Of a stretch of 64,000 bases of DNA, positions 33,671 through 41,291 are shown in pieces. Below the pieces are notes generated by a model, which was not told the origin of the DNA, made no database searches, and was given only the letters and a program-made list of their open reading frames with translations. The translations under genes were made by a program, and so were the position numbers. This DNA is from BOG-908 sp964242115. Lineage in GTDB: Bacteria; Pseudomonadota; Alphaproteobacteria; Acetobacterales; Acetobacteraceae. Position 1 is the stretch's first letter. Every line of letters starts with the position of its first letter. Where the stretch lies: positions 47,055 to 111,054 of the forward strand of contig CAXSZX010000016.1 of assembly GCA_964242115.1 (NCBI GenBank), written 5' to 3'.

Positions 33671-35371
33671 ATGCTCCTAGACGCCGCCGAGCTAGACCCC
33701 GGCACTCTCCTGCAAGCCGACATCTGCATCGTCGGCGCCGGCGCCGCCGGCATCACCCTGGCCCTGCAGTTTGCCGACACGCAAACCCAGGTGCTGCTGC
33801 TGGAAGCCGGCGGCTGGGACGAGGAGCCCGCCACCCAGGCCCTCTACGACGGCGAGCTGGCCCCCGGCACGCGCCATCCGCCGCCGATCCGCTACCGCCG
33901 CCGCCAGTTCGGCGGCTCCACCGCCATCTGGGGCGGCCGCTGCGTGCCGTTCGACCCGATCGACTTCGAGCAGCGCCCCTGGGTGCCGCATTCCGGCTGG
34001 CCGATCCCCTACGAGGCGGTCGCTGGCCACTACGGCCAGGCCGCCGCCCTGTGCGAGGCCGGCGATGCCCACTTCCACGCGGGCCACGGCTGGCCCGACA
34101 TCCTGCAGGGCTTCGCCGGCGCGGACTTCGCCGCCGACACGCTGGAGCGGTTCAGTTGCCCCACCAACTTCGCGCGCCGCTACGCCGCCCGCCTGCGCGC
34201 GGCCGCCAACATCCGCGTGGTGCTGCACGCCAACGTCACGCAGGTCCGCACCTGCCCGGACGGCGGCGCCGTGGCGGGCCTCGCCGCCGCCAGCCTCGCC
34301 ACGACCAGCGTGGCCGGCCGCCGTTTCGAGGTCAGCGCCGAGACCTACGTGCTCGCCGCCGGCGGGCTGGAGACCACCAGGCTGCTGCTCGCCAGCCGTG
34401 ACTACCATGCGGCCGGCATCGGCAACGCGCACGACCAGCTCGGCCGTCACTACATGTGCCACCTGGCCGGCACGCTGGGCGCGTTGCGTCCGCATGTGGC
34501 GGTGCATCACGGCTACACCCTGGCCGAGGACGGCGCCTACTGCCGCCGCCGCTTCACCTTGCGCCCGGACGCGCAGCGCCGCCTGCGCACCGGCAACTTC
34601 ACCGCCCGCCTGCACCACCCGCGCATCGGCGACCCGTCCCACCGCAGCGGTGCGCTCTCCGCGCTCTACCTCGCTGCCCCGCTCATCACCCCGGAATACG
34701 CCACCCGCCTGCAGGACGGCGGGCGCGGGCTGGCCGCGCATCTGGCGCACGCCGGCAACGTCGCCCGCGCGCCGGTGCAGACCGCGCGTTTTATGCTGCA
34801 CCTGCTGGGCCGCCGCATGCTGGCGGACCGCAAGTTCCCCTCCATCATCGTGGCCCCGCCCTCGGGCTGCTTCAGCCTGGACGTCCACGCCGAACAACTG
34901 CCCAACCCGGATAGCCGCGTCACGCTCGGCTCCGGCACGGACGCGCTGGGCATGCCCCCCCTACGTGTCGACTGGCGTCACCTGCCGGCCGATATCGACA
35001 CGGTGCGCCTCTCGCTGCGCGCGCTGTCTGCCGACCTGGCGCGCACCGGTGCAGCCACGCTGGACTACGACGAGGCTGCGGTAGAAGAGCTGATGCTGCG
35101 TGACGGCGCCTATGGCGGCCACCACATCGGCACCGCGCGCATGTCGGCCAGCCCGCGGGAGGGCGTGGTGGACGGGGACTGCCTGGTGCACGGGATGCGC
35201 AACCTGTTCGTGGCGGGCAGCGCGGTGTTTCCGACGTCCGGGCAGGCCAATCCTACGTTGACGATCGTGGCTTTGGCTTTGCGGCTGGCGGAACATCTAA
35301 AAGAAAGCAAGCGGTTCTTTTTTGAAAACAAGAACCAAAAAACTTTTGACTCGGCTGTCGCGGAGGGCTGA
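33671..35371 (+). CDS. GMC-family FAD-dependent oxidoreductase with element-encoded tail
   Basis: 566 residues. The FAD site is ADICIVGAGAAGITLAL; then LLEAGGWDEE, the GMC stretch FGGSTAIWGGRCVPFDPIDF, and VLAAGGLETTRLLLASR. The C-terminal HHIGTARMSASPREGVVDGD and LFVAGSAVFPTSGQANPTLT carry the active-site His and the second FAD contact. It resembles glucose-methanol-choline dehydrogenases that act on polyols or sugars. It follows GT4 and epimerase genes and may modify the same glycan. After the normal end (ALRLAEHL), the last ~23 residues (KESKRFFFENKNQKTF onward) are translated element copy 22. Confidence 0.88.
   Translation: MLLDAAELDPGTLLQADICIVGAGAAGITLALQFADTQTQVLLLEAGGWDEEPATQALYDGELAPGTRHPPPIRYRRRQFGGSTAIWGGRCVPFDPIDFEQRPWVPHSGWPIPYEAVAGHYGQAAALCEAGDAHFHAGHGWPDILQGFAGADFAADTLERFSCPTNFARRYAARLRAAANIRVVLHANVTQVRTCPDGGAVAGLAAASLATTSVAGRRFEVSAETYVLAAGGLETTRLLLASRDYHAAGIGNAHDQLGRHYMCHLAGTLGALRPHVAVHHGYTLAEDGAYCRRRFTLRPDAQRRLRTGNFTARLHHPRIGDPSHRSGALSALYLAAPLITPEYATRLQDGGRGLAAHLAHAGNVARAPVQTARFMLHLLGRRMLADRKFPSIIVAPPSGCFSLDVHAEQLPNPDSRVTLGSGTDALGMPPLRVDWRHLPADIDTVRLSLRALSADLARTGAATLDYDEAAVEELMLRDGAYGGHHIGTARMSASPREGVVDGDCLVHGMRNLFVAGSAVFPTSGQANPTLTIVALALRLAEHLKESKRFFFENKNQKTFDSAVAEG
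35304..35371. repeat. Element copy 22, left half, inside the GMC coding end
   Basis: AAGCGGTTC arm with a GAAAAC loop, AAAAAACTTTTG, then CGGCTGTCGCGG. It is in frame with the GMC gene, whose stop codon lies at its last bases. Confidence 0.88.
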
Positions 35372-35861
35372 GAAGTTGGTTTTGGTTCTGCGCATGGTTG
35401 GTGTTTTAGCATTCTGACGCGAGGAGCCATGCTGTGTCTGGAAAAGATGGCAAATTACCGAGCACAGTGATTTTCGGGATCGGCATGGGTATCTCCTCGC
35501 CGGCGCTGCGAGAGCCAACCCTCGGCTGGACGGTTGGCTGTCAGGAGCTGTTGCTATCGTCGCTTTCGGCATGTTCGCGATCCTGGTTACGCACCGTTTG
35601 AGAACGCAGAAGAAGTCCGATACGTCGTCGACGCACGACATTGCGGATGACCGCGTGAAAGACGGCGGTAGGCTGTTGCAAAACTCGGCGCCAAAGTGAC
35701 TGTACACGTCTGTTTGCAGCCGCTTTTCCTTTTTCAGTGCGGGTGCAACGATGATCGCGGCAGGGCGGTGTTATTCGCTTCGGCTTGCGTGCCCACCAGT
35801 CAGGACGGTGAAACGCGAAGCCTGCGCCCATCTGTCGGAGCGTTTCAACAAACGAGCACCG
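35372..35861. other. Gene-poor stretch with one possible membrane-protein relic
   Basis: A plus-strand frame open from 35418 to 35699 reads LDGWLSGAVAIVAFGMFAIL and then a charged tail, resembling a one-helix membrane protein, but it has no start codon before the hydrophobic segment. It may be the end of a decayed gene. Nothing else is recognisable before copy 23. Confidence 0.3.
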
Positions 35862-35922
35862 AGAGAACAAAAGTTTTTTGGTTCTTTTTTTCAAAAAAGA
35901 ACTGCTTGCTTGCCTTGCTTAC
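35862..35922. repeat. Element copy 23, right half
   Basis: GAACAAAAG, then a perfect GGTTC...GAAC hairpin and TGCTTGCTTGCCTTGC. It lies 80 bases upstream of yebC. Confidence 0.85.
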
Positions 35923-36002
35923 GGGAATCTCAAGACCCCTTCCAAACGCCCCGCCCAGCCTGCTAGACCGGCCAGCCTAACCATCGCACGGGACCCCACC
36001 CC

Positions 36003-36752
36003 TTGGCCGGCCACAGTCACGTCAAGAACGTCATGCACCGCAAGGGCGCCCAAGACGCCCGCCGCGGACGTGCGTTCGCCAAGTTGATCCGCGAGATCAC
36101 GGTGGCCGCCCGCCAGGGCCTGCCCGACCCCGCCGCCAACGCACGCCTGCGCGCGGCCGTCACCACCGCCTTCAAGCAGAACATGACCCGCGACACGGTG
36201 GACCGCGCCATCAAGAAGGCTTCGGGTGCGGCCGCCGGTGAGGACTACACCGACGTGCGCTACGAGGGCTACGGCCCGGCTGGCGTCGCCGTCATCGTCG
36301 AAACGCTCACCGACAACCGCAACCGCACCGCGTCGGACGTCCGCTCCGCCTTCAGCAAGTACGGCGGCGCGCTGGGCGAGACAAACTCCGTCAGCTTCAT
36401 GTTCCAGCGCATGGGCGTGGTCACCTACAAGCCCGAAGCGGCCACGCCGGACGCCATGCTGGACGCCGCGATCGAGGCCGGGGCCGACGACGTGGTGAGC
36501 GACGAGACCGGCCACGAAGTGACCTGTGCGACAGAGTCCCTCTTCGCCGTGCGCGACGCGCTGGAGCAGCGTTTCGGCGCGCCGGAGGAAGCCAAGTTCG
36601 ACTGGCGCCCGTCCACCACCGTCACGCTGGACGAGGACCGCGCGGCCTCCGTCCTGAAGTTGATTGATGCGCTCGAGGACAACGACGACGTGCAGAACGT
36701 CTACGCAAACTTCGACATCCCCGAGGCCGTGCTTGCGCGCATGTCCGGCTAG
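36003..36752 (+). CDS. yebC: YebC/PmpR family regulatory protein
   Basis: 249 residues of the TACO1/YebC family, recently linked to translation of difficult proline stretches as well as to DNA binding. It begins AGHSHVKNVMHRKGAQDARR (family: AGHSKWANIKHRK) and contains NVERAIKK-like TVDRAIKKASGAAAGEDYTD, RYEGYGPAGVAVIVETLTDN, NRTASDVRSAFSKYGG and DDVQNVYANFDIP at the end. The start must be TTG at 36003, since no ATG lies before the conserved start. It is next to ruvC, a common pairing. Confidence 0.95.
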   Translation: MAGHSHVKNVMHRKGAQDARRGRAFAKLIREITVAARQGLPDPAANARLRAAVTTAFKQNMTRDTVDRAIKKASGAAAGEDYTDVRYEGYGPAGVAVIVETLTDNRNRTASDVRSAFSKYGGALGETNSVSFMFQRMGVVTYKPEAATPDAMLDAAIEAGADDVVSDETGHEVTCATESLFAVRDALEQRFGAPEEAKFDWRPSTTVTLDEDRAASVLKLIDALEDNDDVQNVYANFDIPEAVLARMSG

Positions 36753-36828
36753 CAGCGCCTGTGTTGGCGTGTACCAAGCTGGCAACCATGTTCGAGCTGT
36801 CCGGGAGCGCGGCAGAACGGTTCGAAGG

Positions 36829-36966
36829 CAGGCAAGGCAAGCGGTTCTTTTTTGAAAAAAAGAACCAAAAAACTTTTGTTCCCTTGGGCGCGTGCTGCAG
36901 AAACCTCCGCGACAGCCCTGACAAAAGTCTTTTGCTTCTTTTCTTCAGAAAAGAAGGCCTTTCTTC
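36829..36966. repeat. Element copy 24, intact type example
   Basis: Perfect GGTTC left hairpin; core CCCTTGGGCGCGTGCTGCAG, AAACCTCCGCGACAGC; right arm GCTTCTTTTCTTCAGAAAAG and AAGGCC. A good reference copy for the commonest core class. Confidence 0.95.
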
Positions 36967-37053
36967 TTTTTCGAGCTTCGAGGTGTCACCCTGTCGGGCC
37001 ACTAGCACGAGTGCTGTCGCGGAGCCTTTCGGGGTGTATACGGGCGGCGCCGC

Positions 37054-37566
37054 GTGACCGCGATCCGCCTGCTCGGTATCGATCCGGGCCTGCGCTTTAC
37101 CGGCTGGGGCGTGATCGAGTCCGACGGTAACCGTTTGCGCCACATAGCCGACGGCGTGCTCGCCACCGATGCCGACACACCTGTGCCGGACCGCCTGCGC
37201 GCGCTCTACGAGGGGCTGACCGCGCTCATCGCCCTGCACGTGCCGGCCGAAGCCGCGGTCGAGGAGACTTACGTCAATCGCAACGGCGCCGCCACGCTGA
37301 AGCTCGGCTACGCGCGCGGGGTGGCGTTGCTGGCGCCGGCGCTGGCCGGCATCGCGGTCGCGGAGTACGGGGCGAAGATGGTCAAACGCTCGGTGGTGGG
37401 CAACGGCAACGCGGAAAAGGCGCAGGTGGCCGACATGGTTCGCCGGCTGCTGCCAGGCGCGCTGGCCAAGCGCGCGGACGCGTCCGACGCGCTGGCGGTG
37501 GCGATCTGCCACTCGCACCAGCGGGCGAGCAGGAAGGTGTATGAGGCGGCGCGGGTGATGGCGTAG
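37054..37566 (+). CDS. ruvC: Holliday junction resolvase RuvC
   Basis: 170 residues. RuvC cuts Holliday junctions after RuvAB branch migration. The four acidic catalytic residues are in LLGIDPGLRFTGWGVIE, AVEETYVNRNG and ADASDALAVAICHSHQ. KMVKRSVVGNGNAEKAQVAD matches the DNA-binding region. The start is GTG at 37054. yebC lies upstream, separated by element copy 24. ruvA and ruvB do not follow, although they commonly do in related genomes. Confidence 0.97.
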   Translation: MTAIRLLGIDPGLRFTGWGVIESDGNRLRHIADGVLATDADTPVPDRLRALYEGLTALIALHVPAEAAVEETYVNRNGAATLKLGYARGVALLAPALAGIAVAEYGAKMVKRSVVGNGNAEKAQVADMVRRLLPGALAKRADASDALAVAICHSHQRASRKVYEAARVMA

Positions 37567-37698
37567 GCAAGAAAGGCCCTCTTTTTTGAGAAAAAGAAGC
37601 AAGAAACTTTCGTCACTGCTGTCGCTATTTCGTCCTGAGACGCGCGCCAAGGGAACAAAAGTTTTCTGGTTCTTTTTTCAAAAAAACTGCTTTCTTCC
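37566..37698. repeat. Element copy 25, reversed orientation
   Basis: GGCCCTC-type arm begins at the ruvC stop. Core CACTGCTGTCGC; the GGTTC-type right arm lost a few bases (CAAAAAAACTGC) and abuts the ABM-protein stop. Confidence 0.9.
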
Positions 37699-38007
37699 TT
37701 ACGCCGGCGACAACACGTGAATCGCCCGGCTTGCGATCATCTCCCGCGTCGCCTTGCCGTTTTCCACCATGTGCGGCGCCCGCCCGTGCGCAATCAATGC
37801 TTCGGCGGACTCCCACTTCTCCATCACCACGAACGTGTCGTCGCCGAGCTTGGCCTGGAACGGCCCGACGTCCGGCGTGTCGATGACCGGCTGATACTCG
37901 ATGCAGCCTGCTTCGGCGTGCACCGCCGGCAGCAGCGTGCGGAACGCGTCGAGCACGGCCGCGCGCTGGCCCGGGTGGGTTGTTATGATGGCGACGACGT
38001 GGATCAT
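37699..38007 (-). CDS. Antibiotic-biosynthesis-monooxygenase (ABM) domain protein
   Basis: 102 residues, a single ferredoxin-like ABM domain: VVAIITTHPGQRAAVLDAF, EAGCIEYQPVIDT, FVVMEKWESAEALIAHGRAP. The family includes quinol monooxygenases such as YgiN and small stress-related oxygenases; YgiN-like is the nearest description. Start ATG with GGAG 8 bases upstream. Divergent from the GNAT gene at 38081. Confidence 0.88.
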   Translation of the reverse strand: MIHVVAIITTHPGQRAAVLDAFRTLLPAVHAEAGCIEYQPVIDTPDVGPFQAKLGDDTFVVMEKWESAEALIAHGRAPHMVENGKATREMIASRAIHVLSPA

Positions 38008-38080
38008 TATGGTTGCTCCGTGATGGCAGGTGCGCAACGTAGTCGCACGGCCTGGCGCAGGCTAGCGGGCGGGTGCTGCG

Positions 38081-38641
38081 GTGCGCGCTAGCACGGGCTG
38101 GACGCTGCGACGCGCCGTCAGTTCCGACGCGGCCGCCATCGCCGAGGTTCATGTTGCCTGCTGGCGGCAGGCTTACGCGGGCCTCGTGCCGGACCGGATG
38201 CTGGCGGAGTTGTCGGTGGACGCGCGTTCTGCGGCATGGACTCGCATCCTCGCCGGGTGCGAGCAGGTGCCCGCCACGACGGTGCACGTGGCGTGCGATG
38301 CCGGCCGGATCGTCGGCTTCGTCTGCAGCGGCGGGCAGCGCTCCGCGGATTTGCGCGAGCGGTTTGAGGGCGAAGTGAGCGCCATCTACGTTCTGCGCCA
38401 GGCGCAAGGGCAGGGGATCGGGCGTGCACTGATGACGAACGCGGCACGCGACCTGCGCGCGAGCGGAATGCACAATGCGGCCTTGTGGGTGTTGCGCGAC
38501 AATTGGCCTGCGCGCGGGTTCTACGAGCGTCTTGGCGGAGAACCCGTCGCCGAGCGGGCGGATTTGCGCGGTGAGGTCAGCCTGGCTGAGGTCGCTTATG
38601 GTTGGCCGGTGTTGACGGTGTTGGCTGGCGAGAGAAAGTAA
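38081..38641 (+). CDS. GNAT family N-acetyltransferase
   Basis: 186 residues. Starts LRRAVSSDAAAIAEVHVACW, with acetyl-CoA motif A as IYVLRQAQGQGIGRALMTNA (Q-x-x-G-x-G/A) and motif B ALWVLRDNWPARGFYERLGG. It probably acetylates a small molecule or protein N-terminus; the substrate is unknown. Start GTG at 38081, chosen because it is the first start before the conserved RRAVSSD; the ribosome-binding site is weak (GCGGGTG). Confidence 0.9.
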   Translation: MRASTGWTLRRAVSSDAAAIAEVHVACWRQAYAGLVPDRMLAELSVDARSAAWTRILAGCEQVPATTVHVACDAGRIVGFVCSGGQRSADLRERFEGEVSAIYVLRQAQGQGIGRALMTNAARDLRASGMHNAALWVLRDNWPARGFYERLGGEPVAERADLRGEVSLAEVAYGWPVLTVLAGERK

Positions 38642-38788
38642 AGGCAAGCAGTTCTTTTTTGAAAAAAAGAACCAAAAAACTTTTGCTCTCGTGGGACCCG
38701 TCGTTTGAGGCGTGGTGTTTCAGCTGTCCGCGACAGCCGCGACAAGAGCTTTTTGCTTTTTTTCTCGAAAAAGAAGGCCTTGCTTGCT
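38641..38788. repeat. Element copy 26, GTTTCAGC-core class
   Basis: GCAGTTC arm at the GNAT stop; core with TGTTTCAGCTGTCCGCGACAGC in two adjoining words; right arm CTCGAAAAAGAAGGCC. Confidence 0.93.
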
Positions 38789-38812
38789 TCGAAACGTCGA
38801 GCAACGCAGGTG

Positions 38813-39757
38813 TCAAATACGTTTCAATGTAGCCACAGAAACATGCGGCCACCTGATTCCGATAAAGTCCAGGATCACCCGCTGCACGTATTGCAACTGC
38901 ACGAAGATGCGGCCGTTCGGCCGTTCGACGAATTCGATCCAGAAGATCGCGTCCAGCTGCGTGGCGTTGGCGTTCCTCGTCACGAACGGTATGTTGACGA
39001 GCGCGTTGACCGTGCTGTTGGGCAGTGCGGTGGAGATGTTCAGCACCACCGTCTTGTTGATTTTCTGTCCTTTGATGTGTTCCTTCAGCACAAGCGTCGG
39101 ATCGGCAATCGTCGCAGCGGCAACCAGGCCCGGCGGCATGCCCTGAGGCGGCAGCTTGCCGGTGTCGTATTGCGCCAGGTACTCGGGCTTCGTGATCGGC
39201 TGCTTGGCTGTGCCGTTGATCGGCGGCATCACCGTATCGGTGAAGGGGATAGACAGCACAGGGTTGATCAGCGGACCACCCTCGACAGTGGTGGTGAAGA
39301 TGGTCTGCGCGAGCAGCGCGTCGCCATGCGGGATCGTGGATTGGCGCACGTAGCTGTCGGTAGTCTGGGTAGGATCGGTGGTCGGCGGTATGCGCATCCA
39401 CAGGCCCGTCTCGATGTGGATGCCGGTGTCCTGCACCGCGTCGGTCACCTGCTGCAGGTAGCGCAGGCCGTGCAGAAAAATGTCCTTCTGCACCGAGCCG
39501 CGGTTGGGCACGTCGCCGCTGATCGCCGTGAAGTCCAGCGACTCGCGCGTCGCGTTCAGCTCGAGAAAGAACGGCACCGCGTTGCCGAAGAATGGCCGCG
39601 CTGTCAGGTTGAACCCGTATCCGCGCCAATCGCCCGGCAACTGGGACAGCAATCCCAGATCGCGTGCCAGCGCCTCGACGGTGCCGCCGGCACGATAGTC
39701 GGTTCTCATCTCTTCGGATGCCGTGTCGGCACCGACGAAGGTGATTGTGTCCGCCAT
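38813..39757 (-). CDS. Conserved LPGxWxGxGFN-motif protein, function uncertain
   Basis: 314 residues, no signal peptide. After QLPGDWRGYGFNLTARPFF it has FLELNATRESLDFTAISGDV, PNRGSVQKDIFLHGLRYLQQ, GIHIETGLWMRIPPTTDP and VRQSTIPHGDALLAQ. I recall similar proteins in fungi and bacteria, with this motif order, annotated as possible haem-binding proteins, but no biochemical role can be read here. The late region (FWIEFVERPNGRIFVQLQYV) suggests a beta-barrel. It has the strongest ribosome-binding site seen in this part (AGGAGGAAACC before ATG), suggesting high expression. Confidence 0.8.
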   Translation of the reverse strand: MADTITFVGADTASEEMRTDYRAGGTVEALARDLGLLSQLPGDWRGYGFNLTARPFFGNAVPFFLELNATRESLDFTAISGDVPNRGSVQKDIFLHGLRYLQQVTDAVQDTGIHIETGLWMRIPPTTDPTQTTDSYVRQSTIPHGDALLAQTIFTTTVEGGPLINPVLSIPFTDTVMPPINGTAKQPITKPEYLAQYDTGKLPPQGMPPGLVAAATIADPTLVLKEHIKGQKINKTVVLNISTALPNSTVNALVNIPFVTRNANATQLDAIFWIEFVERPNGRIFVQLQYVQRVILDFIGIRWPHVSVATLKRI

Positions 39758-40155
39758 GGTTTCCTCCTCTTATACGGGTGGTCCATAGCAGTTCGGTCTG
39801 TGGCATGATGTGGCAAACCACACACCGCTCTCCAACGTCCGTGTCCGGGATTGACAATTTCCGAAGCTGTTTTCCTTGAGGTCAGGACAGACCGCAAATC
39901 GTGAACCGAGACAAAAAACTGCACCGGCAGACTTGCCAATCTTCGGTTGATGGCGGTTGTCTCTCGAAGGCCGGTCGCGGCAGGCAGCGGGCAGGAAGAT
40001 CGCGCTCGGCGCTATGGCGCCGCGGAAACTTCAACCCATGCATTTGCATTGACCTTATGGGTCCCCCGTGTTGGACCAGGCGACAGGAGCGACCGGAGGT
40101 CGTACATGACAGACGTGCCGCGCAGGGACTGGCAGCCCAAACGCACGACTACCGC
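39758..40155. other. Intergenic stretch without a supported gene
   Basis: It holds the leader of the gene at 38813-39757 on one side and an open frame joined to the small ORF at 40156 on the other. The upstream part of that frame (Arg/Cys-rich, no motif) looks non-coding. No element copy is found here. Confidence 0.4.
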
Positions 40156-40428
40156 ATGAGCTGCGTTTACGAGCACGCCCTGCGTGCTGCTGCCGGTGTC
40201 AACTGGCAGCAGCTTTGCCGCGTCACCGCGGGCGACGCCGAAGGCGCGGTGCACGATTACGTCGACACTGCCCGAAGCATCATCACGGAGTACCTCCGCC
40301 ACACCGGTCGGCTCGACGAGGCCGCGCAAGTGAGCGCCACCGGCTCCGGCGAGCCGGCCCCTGTCACCAGTTTCCCCCGTCTCAGTCAGGCACAGTTGGA
40401 AGACTTGCGTGAACACATGGCGCGTTGA
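40156..40428 (+). CDS. Small hypothetical protein, 90 residues
   Basis: Mostly helical and acidic: HALRAAAGVNWQQLCRVTAG, HDYVDTARSIITEYLRHTGR, LSQAQLEDLREHMAR. No membrane segment or known motif is present. The ATG at 40156 is chosen because helix-like content begins there; the preceding codons look random. No strong ribosome-binding site is seen, and the function is unknown. Confidence 0.4.
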   Translation: MSCVYEHALRAAAGVNWQQLCRVTAGDAEGAVHDYVDTARSIITEYLRHTGRLDEAAQVSATGSGEPAPVTSFPRLSQAQLEDLREHMAR

Positions 40429-40563
40429 CAAGCTGCGGGTCCATGCACAACGAGACTGATCGTCTCAAGCGCCCTCGACGTTCAAATCCGTATCGCGCTC
40501 CACAACTTGCTGCAGGAACAGCGCCGACCCGTCTGAGAATACCGCTCAAATCTCGACCGATGG

Positions 40564-40703
40564 CAGGCAAAGCAAGGCCTCTTCTCTGAAGAAGCCGAAT
40601 AGCTTTAGTTTTCGTGAGTGCAAGCTGCAGAAATCTCCGCGACAGCAGGAATAGAAGTCTTTTGCTGCTTTTCTTCAGAAAAGAAGGCCTTGTCTTCCTT
40701 GCC
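40564..40703. repeat. Element copy 27, damaged left arm
   Basis: Left arm GGCCTCTTCTCTGAAGAAGC; core TGCAAGCTGCAGAAATCTCC and GCGACAGC; right arm intact CTTCAGAAAAGAAGGCC. Confidence 0.85.
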
Positions 40704-40907
40704 GACCTTCGAAGATTTACCCCCGCTGATATCATGTGTAACCAGCAACAGCTCCAGACGGCAGCGGGCACGCGGCCCTGACGTAGAACTCTGCCGTGCA
40801 GCGAAGTGCTACTCGCCAACACACAGGCGATGTGCATCTTACGGTATGTAGCGCGAATTTGCAGTGTTGCGTTCCCACGTCTCTGTAAGATCTTGCGGTT
40901 GATGGGG

Positions 40908-41041
40908 AAGGCAAGCAGTTCTTTTTTGAAGGAAAAAACCCAAAAACTTTTGCCCTCTTGGGCGCGCGCTGCAGAATCTTCGCGACGGCAGGACCAAAGT
41001 CGTGTGGCTCTTTTTCTCAAGAAAGAAGCGCTTGCTTGCCC
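40908..41041. repeat. Element copy 28
   Basis: GCAGTTC arm with a GAAGGA loop; core CTTGGGCGCGCGCTGCAG and CGCGACGGC; right arm CTCAAGAAAGAAGCGC. It lies next to the ybdD-like stop. Confidence 0.88.
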
Positions 41042-41045
41042 TCGC

Positions 41046-41291
41046 CTAGCAACACCGTAACCCCCCGCCTGCGCCGAACCGGGCCGCCTGCCGCGCCCGG
41101 AAGAACGTGTCGCGCGACATCGCCGCCTGCCCGGGATGCGTCACCGCCACGTGCGCCAGGTAGGCGTCGTAATCCGGCACGCCCACGATCAGCTCCGCCG
41201 CCGCGCGGGTCCGCCGCGCCAGCAGCGTCACCGCCGGCGCTGCCAGCTCAAACGTTTGGCCGAAGCAGCGGCAGATCACGTCTTGCCTCAC
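41046..41291 (-). CDS. YbdD/YjiX family small protein
   Basis: 81 residues, matching the short protein that accompanies CstA in many bacteria (YbdD in Escherichia coli). Typical features are DYDAYLAHVAVTHPGQAAMS, TFFRARQAARFG and the final GGLRCC. Its role is thought to be with the pyruvate or peptide transporter. Start GTG at 41291 overlaps the cstA end by 44 bases, so translation is probably coupled. Confidence 0.88.
   Translation of the reverse strand: MRQDVICRCFGQTFELAAPAVTLLARRTRAAAELIVGVPDYDAYLAHVAVTHPGQAAMSRDTFFRARQAARFGAGGGLRCC

Noticed and set aside
35541..35894. A 117-codon minus-strand frame beginning MKKRTKKLL
   Set aside because: Its start is translated element copy 23 and the remainder has no motif; several elements produce the same basic start by chance.
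38577..39857. A 426-codon minus-strand frame over the LPGxWxGxGFN gene
   Set aside because: It is out of frame with the gene that has the strong ribosome-binding site and family motifs, and it runs through element copy 26.
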